DNA from: Gammaproteobacteria bacterium
GTDB taxonomy: Bacteria; Pseudomonadota; Gammaproteobacteria; Burkholderiales; Rhodocyclaceae
Assembly (NCBI GenBank): GCA_018819515.1
Contig: JAHJPX010000003.1
Span: forward strand, 151,282-215,281
DNA length: 64,000 nucleotides
Reading direction: 5' to 3'
This document shows, piece by piece, positions 1 to 7,293 of this stretch; the stretch's first letter is position 1; every line of letters starts with the position of its first letter. The notes beneath the pieces are model-generated. The model had not been told where the DNA came from. It made no database searches and saw only the letters and a list, made by a program, of their open reading frames with translations. Made by a program: the position numbers and the translations under genes.

Positions 1-361
1 CCCATATCAGGAACGACCCAAGAAGTACGGCGTAAAGAAGCAGGTCCAGCCAATCGAAGGTGCCAGGAACGAGTCTGGCCGCCTGGGATAATTCGCTCAG
101 AAACGGCAACGCGAGCAGCGCGTGGAAATAGAGGCGCGGGTAGTGGTTATCGCGCAGGAAACTGGCGAAGGCGAACGCCGCCGCGCACCAGGCGGCATCG
201 GCGAAGTGGTTCCTGAGCAGCATGTCGAACGCGCCGGAGGCAAGCAGGGGGGCGGCATTGCCGATGCCGAGAAAGTCGAACAGGTAGATGCCCGGCCGAT
301 ACAGCCAGTAGACGAGCAATCCGGCCAACAACATAAAGCACGAGGCGATGATTTTCGACAT
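1..361 (-). CDS. VanZ-like membrane protein (3' end outside window)
   Basis: Partial gene read on the minus strand from an ATG at 361 to the window edge (about 120 residues, no stop). The protein opens with a hydrophobic helix (residues ~4-20) and has further hydrophobic stretches near 60-70, 80-90 and 105-120. The run SELSQ followed by PGTFDWLDLLLY resembles the conserved E-x-x-Q...GxxDxxDxxxN core of the VanZ-like family, small integral membrane proteins of mostly unknown function. No partner genes are visible. The family call is by motif resemblance only and the C-terminus cannot be seen. Confidence 0.5.
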   Translation of the reverse strand, partial: MSKIIASCFMLLAGLLVYWLYRPGIYLFDFLGIGNAAPLLASGAFDMLLRNHFADAAWCAAAFAFASFLRDNHYPRLYFHALLALPFLSELSQAARLVPGTFDWLDLLLYAVLLGSFLIW

Positions 362-509
362 GGTGGTTCGTTGCTGCGCGTGGCTGGCGGGAGCGCCGGC
401 CGAAAAAGCAGTATGAACCCATGTCCTTCATATGGTCAAATGTTTGCGTCATGGCGGCTACCCGAACTGATGTGTGCCTCCGTGCCACCTGTAACGGCGG
501 CGATACCGC

Positions 510-1913
510 TCAGGCAGCGCTTTCGCTCAGTACCTGGTCGGCCCAGATGAGCGCTTCGATGGCGATCGGGGCGTAGGTCTCGTCGTCGATGCCGCAGGCA
601 CTTAGTGCTCCGTCCAATTGGTTGACGGGAACCTCGGGATTCATTTCAAGCGTCACCAGGGTGAGGGCATCGGTGCACGGACCCGGGCGGCCGAGCAGCG
701 CATCGCGCACGGTGGCGGGCAGCGCAGCCTTTTCGACCAGTTCGGGCAGCGGCCTGCCCAGCGCCTTGTCCAGCAGCGAGAACAGGCCGATCAGGAAAAG
801 CTGCTCCGGCAGACTGGGAATCGTGCCCTTGCCGGCCAGCAGTTCGAGCGTGCGGCCCCGCGTCAGCGCGCGTTCCGAAAGTACGTGTTCCTGATAGCCG
901 GGCTTTTCGAAGTCGAACAGCAGCAGCGATGTCCAGCGGTAGAACTTGTTGCGGCCCAGATGGACAAGCGCCTCGGTGAGGTTGTCGACCGGTTTCTGCA
1001 AGCTGACCGCCGCCGAGTTGAGGTAGCGCAGCAGCTTGTACGACAGGGTGGGCTCGTTCTTCAGTTCGTTGGCGACAGCGGCAAAGCTCTGGTCCGTTCG
1101 CAGCATGTTGAGGATGGACAGGGCTGCCGCCCGATTGATCGTGTTGCGGGTCGGCCGTAGGTTGTCGAAGTTGGCGGCGAAGGGCCCCTGGAACAGATCG
1201 AATCCGCACTTGTAACAGAGCTGGTAATCGTCGTCGCTCTGCACGTCGGCGGCGAGCAGCCTCGGCGGCGTGCCGCCATCCGTCCGGGCGGCCTTCAGTT
1301 TGCGGGCCAGCGTGCGCAGGTCGAGGCCGTTGAACGCGGTGACGTCGACCAGAACGAAATCCACTGCGGCGACCAGCGGACACTCGGCGTCGGCCGCGGC
1401 GGCTACGCGAATGCCGACGCGAAATCCCTTCTCCTGCAATCGGGCCAGTCCGGCCGTCATGGCTTCCCAGCCGCCCTGCTGCGTATGCGCGTCGAAGATG
1501 AGAACCGTGTTGTCCTGCGGCAGGCGGTCGATGGCCTCGTTGTCCAGCGATTCGATCGAGAGGCAGACCAGAGCCAGTCGGGAGCCGAGCAGGGACGCGG
1601 CGCGGTGCAGTTCGAGCCGGGTCAGCAAGGCCACGTCATAGGCGCGCGCTGCGAGTCCGCCGCGCCGGGTCATCCGCGCCTTCAGGCGCGTCACCAGCGA
1701 AAACTCGTATCCGGCCACCTGTTCGGCGCGGTTCACTATCGCGTCCCGGCGCACGAAGGAGTGGCCAGTTCCGTCGGCATTCGTGCCCAGCGTACGGGGT
1801 TCGGGCTGAACGATGTCGTCCGGGATCCGCCGCCTATCCATCGGTATGTCGACAGGTTCCGACGACTCGAACCATTGCGGGATCAGATTACGAAGAAAGC
1901 GCAGCAAGCCCAT
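510..1913 (-). CDS. EAL-like/HDOD signalling protein
   Basis: 467 residues. The ATG at 1913 is preferred over an upstream in-frame start because AGGAGG lies 8 bases before it. The N-terminal half (~residues 60-240) resembles a degenerate EAL domain (VLIFDAHTQQGG, then a GFDLFQGPF-like end) without the ExL catalytic motif, so c-di-GMP hydrolysis is unlikely. The C-terminal half (~250-460) is an HDOD domain (LKNEPTLSYKLLRYLNSA, LGRNKFYRWTSLLL). This EAL+HDOD arrangement is the YuxH/CdgJ type, usually a regulatory scaffold in motility or stress signalling. It stands alone; the next gene is divergent. The specific role is unknown. Confidence 0.8.
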   Translation of the reverse strand: MGLLRFLRNLIPQWFESSEPVDIPMDRRRIPDDIVQPEPRTLGTNADGTGHSFVRRDAIVNRAEQVAGYEFSLVTRLKARMTRRGGLAARAYDVALLTRLELHRAASLLGSRLALVCLSIESLDNEAIDRLPQDNTVLIFDAHTQQGGWEAMTAGLARLQEKGFRVGIRVAAAADAECPLVAAVDFVLVDVTAFNGLDLRTLARKLKAARTDGGTPPRLLAADVQSDDDYQLCYKCGFDLFQGPFAANFDNLRPTRNTINRAAALSILNMLRTDQSFAAVANELKNEPTLSYKLLRYLNSAAVSLQKPVDNLTEALVHLGRNKFYRWTSLLLFDFEKPGYQEHVLSERALTRGRTLELLAGKGTIPSLPEQLFLIGLFSLLDKALGRPLPELVEKAALPATVRDALLGRPGPCTDALTLVTLEMNPEVPVNQLDGALSACGIDDETYAPIAIEALIWADQVLSESAA

Positions 1914-2094
1914 TCGGTACCCTCCTGATCGCCCGGGATCATACCCGGTCAAGTCGGCAGCCGCAGTCATGAAGTCCGCTGTAGCGATATGGAATGAACC
2001 GAAAGTCATAGGCCCGATAGGACTAATCGTCGAATATTTCCCTTTGCCAGCGCTACACTTGATGCAGGACGAGTGCGAGAAAGTGGAAAGTCAG

Positions 2095-2994
2095 ATGTCC
2101 AGCGAAGCAAGTGCGGAAAGATTCAGTACTCTCATCGAATCGGCAATGAGCCGGCTCGAAGGCCGGTCGCCGGACCGCGTTGCCGCGGCTGACCGGAAAG
2201 AAAAGGAGCGGCAAGACCTCGGGCGACGGGACTATGACGCGACACTCGCCAAACGTCTGGAGCAGCTTCGCAACGCCTTGGGCACGATCAATCCCGTCAT
2301 GCCGCCGGCGCAGCAGCCTGCGCTGGTAGCCGTGCCGGCGTCGCCGCCTGCAGCCGTATCCGTGCCGGCTGTGCAATGCCGTGGCATGGGTGCCGGAACC
2401 ATGTTCATCGCCGCGCTGCTCTCCGCAGCGCTCGGCGCCGGTGCAATGTGGCTGGCCGTTGGCGCCAAGCCGCTGCCCGCCGCGCCGCAAACCGAAGTCG
2501 CCAGCGCGCCGAGCGTGGCTCCCGTCGCCGTACCGGTTCAGGCTGCGCCAGTCGCGGAATTCGCGCCTGCGCCGACAATAGTCTCCGAACCCGCAAGCAC
2601 CGTCCCGGTGGCGCTGCCCAGCGACGACGATCAGGTCCACGAACTCATCGATGACTGGCGCTTGGCATGGGCCGACCGCGATGTCGAAGCTTACCTCGCG
2701 TGCTACAGCCCCGACTTCACCCCGGCCAACGGCCAGACGCGCGACGCATGGGTGGAGGCGAGGCGCGAGAACATAACGACCCGCCGCTACATCGTCGTCA
2801 AGACCAACGATTTGAAGCTCGAACGGCTCGACGCGCGCCGGATGAAAGCGAGTTTTCTCCAGGACTATGAGTCCGGCCGCTACCGCGAAACCGCCCAACC
2901 CAAGACCCTGCTTCTCGTTCGCGGCGAGGCCGGATGGGAGATTGCCGGCGAATGGCAAGGCGAAGCGCCGGCCAGCGCACTCGCCAAACGCTGA
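2095..2994 (+). CDS. Membrane-anchored protein with NTF2/Cds6-like C-terminal domain
   Basis: About 299 residues if the ATG at 2095 is used; an ATG at 2062 in the same frame is possible. The N-terminal ~70 residues are charged and helical. A Pro/Ala linker precedes one transmembrane helix (TMFIAALLSAALGAGAMWLA), then a long Pro/Ala/Val linker. The last ~120 residues (DDWRLAWADRDVEAYLACYSPDF...YRETAQPKTLLLV...GWEIAGEW) match the SnoaL/NTF2-like fold found at the C-terminus of L,D-transpeptidases and Cds6-type periplasmic proteins. Likely a single-pass protein with a periplasmic domain. No catalytic residues recognised; function unknown. Confidence 0.65.
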   Translation: MSSEASAERFSTLIESAMSRLEGRSPDRVAAADRKEKERQDLGRRDYDATLAKRLEQLRNALGTINPVMPPAQQPALVAVPASPPAAVSVPAVQCRGMGAGTMFIAALLSAALGAGAMWLAVGAKPLPAAPQTEVASAPSVAPVAVPVQAAPVAEFAPAPTIVSEPASTVPVALPSDDDQVHELIDDWRLAWADRDVEAYLACYSPDFTPANGQTRDAWVEARRENITTRRYIVVKTNDLKLERLDARRMKASFLQDYESGRYRETAQPKTLLLVRGEAGWEIAGEWQGEAPASALAKR

Positions 2995-3012
2995 GCAAGC
3001 CTGCGTCGCAAG

Positions 3013-3036
3013 AAAGTCAGGCGTGGCGATACGCCG
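3013..3036 (+). repeat. Dispersed 24-bp repeat, copy 1
   Basis: AAAGTCAGGCGTGGCG, AT, ACGCCG: one difference from the window consensus (C to G). It lies between the stop of the NTF2-like gene and the stop of the TetR fragment. The GGCG/CGCC arms can form a short hairpin with a 3-base loop. Confidence 0.85.
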
Positions 3037-3043
3037 ACTGTGA

Positions 3044-3271
3044 TCAGTAGAGTGGCGCCGGCAGGAACACCGTTTCGGTGAACCGCGCCGCCGCCTCGAC
3101 GGCTGCCACCTGCAATTCCTCGCGCGAACCGAAGTGCGCAAACAGGCCGCTCCTCGACAAGCCCGTCCGCACGGACAGTGAGCCGATCGACAACGACTCG
3201 AAGCCGGCCTCGCTGGCTTGCACCAGCACCGCATCGAGAATCGCCGCGCGTATTTCTTCACCTTTGCCCAT
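3044..3271 (-). pseudogene. TetR-family regulator, N-terminal fragment
   Basis: 75 codons starting at an ATG at 3271. Residues 5-50 form the TetR helix-turn-helix (AAILDAVLVQASEAGFESLS, then TGLSRSGLFAHFGSREELQ), which is well conserved. TetR proteins are normally ~190-220 residues, and here the ligand-binding domain is missing: the frame stops after VFLPAPLY at about the point where helix 4 ends. The stop is 8 bp from dispersed-repeat copy 1, and copy 2 lies upstream of the start, so the fragment is bracketed by two direct copies. It is probably a deletion remnant, although a stand-alone HTH peptide could still be made. Confidence 0.75.
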
Positions 3272-3337
3272 GACGCCACGATGCGAACGAATGTGCGATT
3301 GGTCAACCGGTTTTTGGGTCAGGCAGGCGTGAAACGG

Positions 3338-3361
3338 AAAGTCAGCCGTGGCGACACGCCA
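3338..3361 (+). repeat. Dispersed 24-bp repeat, copy 2
   Basis: AAAGTCAGCCGTGGCG, AC, ACGCCA. Intergenic, upstream of the TetR fragment and in the same orientation as copy 1. Confidence 0.9.
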
Positions 3362-3616
3362 CTCGCGCCTGGGTGCGGTAAATCGTGGCGAGCGTCGGAT
3401 TGCTGCCTGTACGATGACAACTGCGTAGAATGTTGACCGCCTTGCTTGCCTAAGACCAGCGCATCATCCAGTGACTCACAAGGGGGTGATCGCGAAGTGG
3501 AGTTTCGTTTGGTTGGTCCGAACCATCGATCAGGGCGCGAACGCGTCGAAGCGGCTCGATCGGGATGTAGCTGTCGGTGCGGGTATTGGTCGTTCAATTT
3601 ATCAGGGAGAACAATA

Positions 3617-4900
3617 GTGAATGGGAGAACCGTATCAGGTGATGCAGGCCGCTCTTCGTTCGGTGGTTTTTTGTTCGTTATTGCATTGGCGGCGCTGGCC
3701 TCTGGATGCGCATCGGTAGGCGAGCACTTTCAAGAAGCTTTGAATAGCGGCGATACGCAGAAGGCCCGCGACATTCTCGAATCGTATCCAAAATTCACGG
3801 CATACGATGCCCTGTGTCAGGCAATCAGAAGCGGCCAGCAGGATATGATTGAAATGCTTGTCGCCCATCATGCCAATGTGAACGTCTGCGTGACCAGCAA
3901 AACCGTAAAAAAGGAATCCGACGCCAACGGTCGTTTCGCCCATGAGATACGGAGACCTCTGCTGATTGCGGCAGAGCGGGGCGACTTGGGCACGATCAGG
4001 TTGTTGGTCGACAATGCCGCCCATCTTGTCTTCAAGGACGAGGATGGTGAGACGGTTGTGCACTCCGCGGTCAGGAGCGGGAAAAAAGATGTCGTCGACT
4101 TCTTTCTTTCGTCCAAATGCGCCATCGATGCCAAGCGCAAGGAAGGCTGGACCCCGCTGCGGATTGCGGTGGACAGGGCAGACGTCGAGATGGTCAAGTT
4201 GCTGGTTGCAAATCATGCCGACGTCGAGGTTGCCGATGCCGCCGGCGTGACGCCCTTGGCTGCGGCGGAAACGGCGGGGAACGCCGAGTTGGTGAACGTT
4301 CTCCGCGCGGCACAGCAGGCGCAGGCCATCGAAGCACAACAACGTTTGGAGAGCCAATGGCAGGAAGCAAAGGCGGCTAATTCAATCCAGGCCATGGAGG
4401 GCTTCATAAAAGAACATCCAACATCGGCGCATCTGGACGAGGCGCACGCGAAGCTGGCGTCGCTCAAGGCCGAGCAGGAACGTCCTCTGGCAGAGCGGCT
4501 TGAAAAGGCGTTAACCGCGAAGCCATTATCGACAATCCGCGTCACGTCGGGCGACAACGTAAGAAAGATGCAATCCCGGTTCAACGATCCCAGCGAATGG
4601 CGGAAGCTGGGAATAGTGCGTCTTTCTGCCTGGGCTCCGGAGCGCAAGAAGTGGGTTCCGCTTGACAATAGGTTGTTCGCGATCGTTCGGATGGAGGACA
4701 TGCCGCGTAGTCCCGACAATGTCATCGCGCATGGTTCGCACGGCGAGGAAGTCGAAGTCGGCTACGTATACCATTCGTATCAGGGCGCCATGACGCTCGT
4801 GATACCGTACAGCATCACGCCCTGTGAACTGGAATTTCGGGGACTCCTGAACTATGGTCGCGTCCACTTTTCGGGAAAGAATCGCCGGACCAGACAATAG
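3617..4900 (+). CDS. Ankyrin-repeat lipoprotein
   Basis: 427 residues from a GTG at 3617 preceded by AGGGAGA at 6 bases. The signal sequence (FGGFLFVIALAALASGCAS) ends in a lipobox with Cys about residue 31, so it is probably an envelope lipoprotein. Residues ~40-220 hold four ankyrin-type repeats (for example RRPLLIAAERGDLGTIRLLV, GWTPLRIAVDRADVEMVKLL). A helical charged linker follows (~225-300). The last ~125 residues, rich in beta-type sequence (VRLSAWAPERKKWVPLDN...LVIPYSITPCELEF), are not recognised. Ankyrin repeats suggest protein binding; no partner gene is adjacent. Base composition is slightly lower in GC than the neighbours. Confidence 0.75.
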   Translation: MNGRTVSGDAGRSSFGGFLFVIALAALASGCASVGEHFQEALNSGDTQKARDILESYPKFTAYDALCQAIRSGQQDMIEMLVAHHANVNVCVTSKTVKKESDANGRFAHEIRRPLLIAAERGDLGTIRLLVDNAAHLVFKDEDGETVVHSAVRSGKKDVVDFFLSSKCAIDAKRKEGWTPLRIAVDRADVEMVKLLVANHADVEVADAAGVTPLAAAETAGNAELVNVLRAAQQAQAIEAQQRLESQWQEAKAANSIQAMEGFIKEHPTSAHLDEAHAKLASLKAEQERPLAERLEKALTAKPLSTIRVTSGDNVRKMQSRFNDPSEWRKLGIVRLSAWAPERKKWVPLDNRLFAIVRMEDMPRSPDNVIAHGSHGEEVEVGYVYHSYQGAMTLVIPYSITPCELEFRGLLNYGRVHFSGKNRRTRQ

Positions 4901-4943
4901 TCGGGAATGACCGGGATCGGTCCCGGGGGGTTCCGGGGGTCAG

Positions 4944-4979
4944 GGAGTCATTTGCCAGTTCAGGAAGGCAAATGACTCC
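4944..4979. repeat. Perfect 13-bp inverted repeat
   Basis: GGAGTCATTTGCC and its exact reverse complement GGCAAATGACTCC are separated by 10 bases. It lies ~45 bp after the ankyrin gene stop and ~80 bp before the OsmC gene. There is no T-run after the second arm, so a classical intrinsic terminator is not supported. It could be a transcript-end hairpin or an operator. Confidence 0.7.
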
Positions 4980-5057
4980 GCTCCGTTGGCGCCGCGCCTG
5001 AGCCGCGGCGTACCGATTGTGTATATTAGTGCCGTCTAATGCACGCGGAGGTTCATC

Positions 5058-5447
5058 ATGATCGTTTCCCACGTACTCGACGGCGCCAGAATCCAGACCC
5101 GGATCGACGACAAGTTCGTCATCGACTCCGACCAGCCGAAGCCCTACGGCGAAGACAGCGCGCCCGCGCCCTACGACATCTTCCTGACCGGCGTCGCGGC
5201 CTGCACGGCCTACTTCGCGCAGGTTTACTGCCGCAAGTGGAAATTGCCTCACGCCGGCATCAGCGTCGAACTGGAGCCGGTCTTCAATGCCGCGCATCAA
5301 CTGACGAACCTCAAGCTGCGCGTTCGCGTGCCGGCCAGCTTCCCGAAGGACCACATCGCCGGCCTGCTGCGCAACGCCGCCGCCTGCCCCGTCAAGAAAG
5401 CCCTCGAATCCTCGCCGGAGATATCGGTCGAAGCGATGGAGAGTTGA
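5058..5447 (+). CDS. OsmC family protein
   Basis: 129 residues, ATG at 5058 with GGAGG upstream (CGGAGGTTCATC). OsmC/Ohr-fold proteins reduce organic hydroperoxides with two cysteines. Here Cys49 (VAACTAYFAQ) and Cys110 (NAAACPVKKAL) sit in the two expected helices, so peroxidase activity is plausible. The sequence is the short YhfA-like/OsmC-related subgroup rather than Ohr proper. It is a single gene; the stop is followed by the 93-bp repeat. Confidence 0.85.
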   Translation: MIVSHVLDGARIQTRIDDKFVIDSDQPKPYGEDSAPAPYDIFLTGVAACTAYFAQVYCRKWKLPHAGISVELEPVFNAAHQLTNLKLRVRVPASFPKDHIAGLLRNAAACPVKKALESSPEISVEAMES

Positions 5448-5475
5448 ACAACGCGCTGGCGGACGGCAGGCATAT

Positions 5476-5568
5476 AGTGTGGCGCTTCGTTGCATCCCTC
5501 GCCGCGCTCGGGATTACCGCTTCATGGCGCCCTGTGTCCTCCGGAAAAGTCAGCCGTGGTGGGACGCC
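5476..5568 (+). repeat. 93-bp repeat, copy A (contains a 24-bp repeat)
   Basis: The segment matches 6480-6572 base for base at 85 of 93 positions with no gaps. Its right end is dispersed-repeat copy 3. Key blocks are CATCCCTCGCCGCGCTCGGG and CTTCATGGCGCCCTG. It lies just after the OsmC gene. Confidence 0.85.
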
Positions 5569-5569
5569 G
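5546..5569 (+). repeat. Dispersed 24-bp repeat, copy 3
   Basis: AAAGTCAGCCGTGGTG, GG, ACGCCG. It forms the right end of the 93-bp repeat A and lies between the OsmC gene and the 64-residue gene. Confidence 0.9.
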
Positions 5570-5622
5570 ACCACGGCAAAATCGATCCGGGCTTGGCCCG
5601 CTTGACTTAAGGAGACACCGAA

Positions 5623-5817
5623 ATGACAAGCATCGAACAACTGGAACTCGACAAGCATCGCCATCAGATATTCACCGACGTGAAAAAACTGGTCGAAAAG
5701 TACCGCGCCATATTCGATTGGGACGTGACCGAGATCGACCAGCCAGCCGCCGACAAGCTGATCCTGGCGGAAATGCACAAGGCGCTGGACAAGGTCGAGG
5801 CGGAACTGCTCGGCTAG
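5623..5817 (+). CDS. Small hypothetical protein, 64 aa
   Basis: A well-formed small gene: AAGGAGA sits 7 bases before the ATG. The product is charged and predicted mostly helical (KHRHQIFTDVKKLVEKYRAI...EMHKALDKVEAELLG), with no membrane segment or cysteine. It lies between the two 93-bp repeats and is convergent with the TsaA-like gene. I do not recognise the family. Confidence 0.6.
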   Translation: MTSIEQLELDKHRHQIFTDVKKLVEKYRAIFDWDVTEIDQPAADKLILAEMHKALDKVEAELLG

Positions 5818-5937
5818 CGGCGGAATCCGGCGGCGGCCGGATGCTCGCAGGGCTCGGACAGAATTGCCCGTTCGGCAACGCAAACGGCTTCGAACCCCTG
5901 GCGCTCCCGCTTCGCAAACCCGGGGCACACGTTCCGT

Positions 5938-6414
5938 TCACGGTTTCAGATCGAGCACGGGCGTGTCCGGAAAGGCGTCGATGTCGTCGATCTCGATGAC
6001 GTTGTCGCGAACCGACAGGACCCTCACCTCCGAAAGCGCGATCAGGTTGGGCCGGACAGGCGCGCGCGTCGCGAACACGCCGCGCAGCGGCCGCGCCGGA
6101 TCGCCGCGCGGATGCACCTGGAGGATGGCGCGCCTGTCCGGCGTGTCGTTGCGGTCGAACCAGTACAGTACCCACAGGCTGGACAGGTCTGCGACCCCGA
6201 GCAGCGCCGGCTGGTAGCGCGGCTCGACGACGATGAAGGTCTTGCCGTCGTGCTTGCGCACCCAGCCGATCGGCGACATCGTGAAGGTCGGCGCGGCCGC
6301 CGACGCACTTGCGTCCCTGGTCTGCGCGAATGCGGCAGAGCCCGGAGCCGCTGCGCACAGCGCACAAGCGGCGGTAGCGAGGAGGCGGACGCGAATGTTT
6401 CCCGGCTTGGACAT
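5938..6414 (-). CDS. Exported TsaA/TrmO-fold protein
   Basis: 158 residues from the ATG at 6414 (GGGAG 7-8 bases upstream). Residues ~45-158 match the TsaA/UPF0066 domain of TrmO, the SAM-dependent enzyme that N6-methylates t6A37 of tRNA: SPIGWVR at the start, GVFATRAPVRPNLIALS in the middle, DTPVLDLKP at the end. Unusually, residues 1-31 form a clear Sec signal peptide (RVRLLATAACALCAAA, then SAAFAQ), implying export to the periplasm, where tRNA is absent. The central part between the two SAM motifs is shorter than in TrmO. The substrate is therefore unknown. Confidence 0.75.
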   Translation of the reverse strand: MSKPGNIRVRLLATAACALCAAAPGSAAFAQTRDASASAAAPTFTMSPIGWVRKHDGKTFIVVEPRYQPALLGVADLSSLWVLYWFDRNDTPDRRAILQVHPRGDPARPLRGVFATRAPVRPNLIALSEVRVLSVRDNVIEIDDIDAFPDTPVLDLKP

Positions 6415-6479
6415 CGTGAACTCCCTGTCGGTCGCGAACCAGATGAACTCTACCAGCGTCGGCACAACGACTCGCGAAA

Positions 6480-6572
6480 AGTGTGGAACTTCGTTCCATC
6501 CCTCGCCGCGCTCGGGATCACCGCTTCATGGCGCCCTGCGCCCTCCGGAAAAGTCAGCCGTGGCGAGACGCC
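6480..6572 (+). repeat. 93-bp repeat, copy B (contains a 24-bp repeat)
   Basis: Direct repeat of 5476-5568 (8 mismatches, no gaps), 1,004 bp away in the same orientation. Together the copies flank the 64-residue gene and the exported TsaA-like gene. Confidence 0.85.
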
Positions 6573-6573
6573 T
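6550..6573 (+). repeat. Dispersed 24-bp repeat, copy 4
   Basis: AAAGTCAGCCGTGGCG, AG, ACGCCT. It is the right end of the 93-bp repeat B, in an intergenic region. Confidence 0.9.
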
Positions 6574-6716
6574 CGCTGCAGAGAGAAATCGTGGTCCGTC
6601 CCGGAATGTCCCTTTCAAATCTGTCCGTGAAACCGGGGATAACTCACCCTGGCCCGTTTGATTCCGTTTGATTTCCGGAATATCGCTGGCCCATCCCGGA
6701 GTATCCACCGCTGTCG

Positions 6717-7052
6717 TTACTCGCGGGGTTTCTCGATCAGTGTTGGCAAGAACGAGAGAAAGATGTGGAACGCAAGAAACAACATAGGAAGAGCGAAGGA
6801 TTGGAAGATCGAGAACTTTGAATCGGTTACTTCCTGTAACACGCCATTCGTTGTCTCCAGTGGAAGTCGTTTCGTCAATAGATCAAGAATAGCCACGACT
6901 GCCAAGTTCCACCCGTTCATAAAAGCAACGGCGGTGACGATTGCGGCAGTAATTAGCCCATAGATCCTTGAGTACGCTTCCGGATGCCTGTAGGCAAGAA
7001 ACGCAAGCCCACCTAATGCTGCCGCTGCCAATGAGTACAGGAAATTTTCCAT
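6717..7052 (-). CDS. Hypothetical membrane protein, low GC
   Basis: 111 residues from the ATG at 7052; a GTG 15 bases upstream is an alternative start. Hydrophobic helices lie at roughly residues 5-20, 31-58 and 85-105 (SLAAAALGGLAFLA; GLITAAIVTAVAFM; SFALPMLFLAFHIFL), so it is probably a three-helix inner-membrane protein. Codon and base use are visibly AT-richer than everything around it (many AAT, TTT, AAA), and the flanks share this, which suggests recent acquisition. No family recognised. It is transcribed away from the nifN promoter. Confidence 0.6.
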   Translation of the reverse strand: MENFLYSLAAAALGGLAFLAYRHPEAYSRIYGLITAAIVTAVAFMNGWNLAVVAILDLLTKRLPLETTNGVLQEVTDSKFSIFQSFALPMLFLAFHIFLSFLPTLIEKPRE

Positions 7053-7179
7053 GACGTTCCCAAGCACTTGATCGTTCGTGTTTTAGCTAGTCCGTAGCGG
7101 TACATAGCGGCTTCAAATTGCAATGATGCCATTGTAGTGATCCCTGCTGCTCGGAAGTCACTTTGCGTCGTACGTTCAA

Positions 7180-7255
7180 TGTCGGCTTTCCTACAAGCCT
7201 AGTCTCCGCCAACCCATTGAACCATAAGTAATTCCGCGCTGGCATGGCCATTGCA
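7180..7255 (+). promoter_or_regulatory. NifA-activated sigma-54 promoter of nifN operon
   Basis: TGGCATG (7240-7246), four bases, TTGCA (7251-7255) fits the sigma-54 -24/-12 consensus. A NifA upstream activator site, TGT-N10-ACA, lies at 7180-7195, about 80 bp upstream of the expected start site near 7267. The nifN ATG follows at 7294. The ~240-bp region between the low-GC gene and nifN holds no other gene. Confidence 0.85.
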
Positions 7256-7293
7256 ATGGGACGGGTGTCTACCAATTGCAGGCGCCCAATGCC

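Noticed and set aside
1258..1282. GGCGTGCCGCC hairpin within the EAL/HDOD gene.
   Set aside because: Only the variable half of the repeat fits; the GTCAGCCGT core is absent.
2084..2096. AAAGTCAGATG just before the NTF2-like gene.
   Set aside because: Only the first eight bases match the repeat; the hairpin part is missing.
5476..6572. Considered a CRISPR or short tandem array from the repeated 93-bp units.
   Set aside because: Only two copies, 1 kb apart, with genes between them; no regular spacers.
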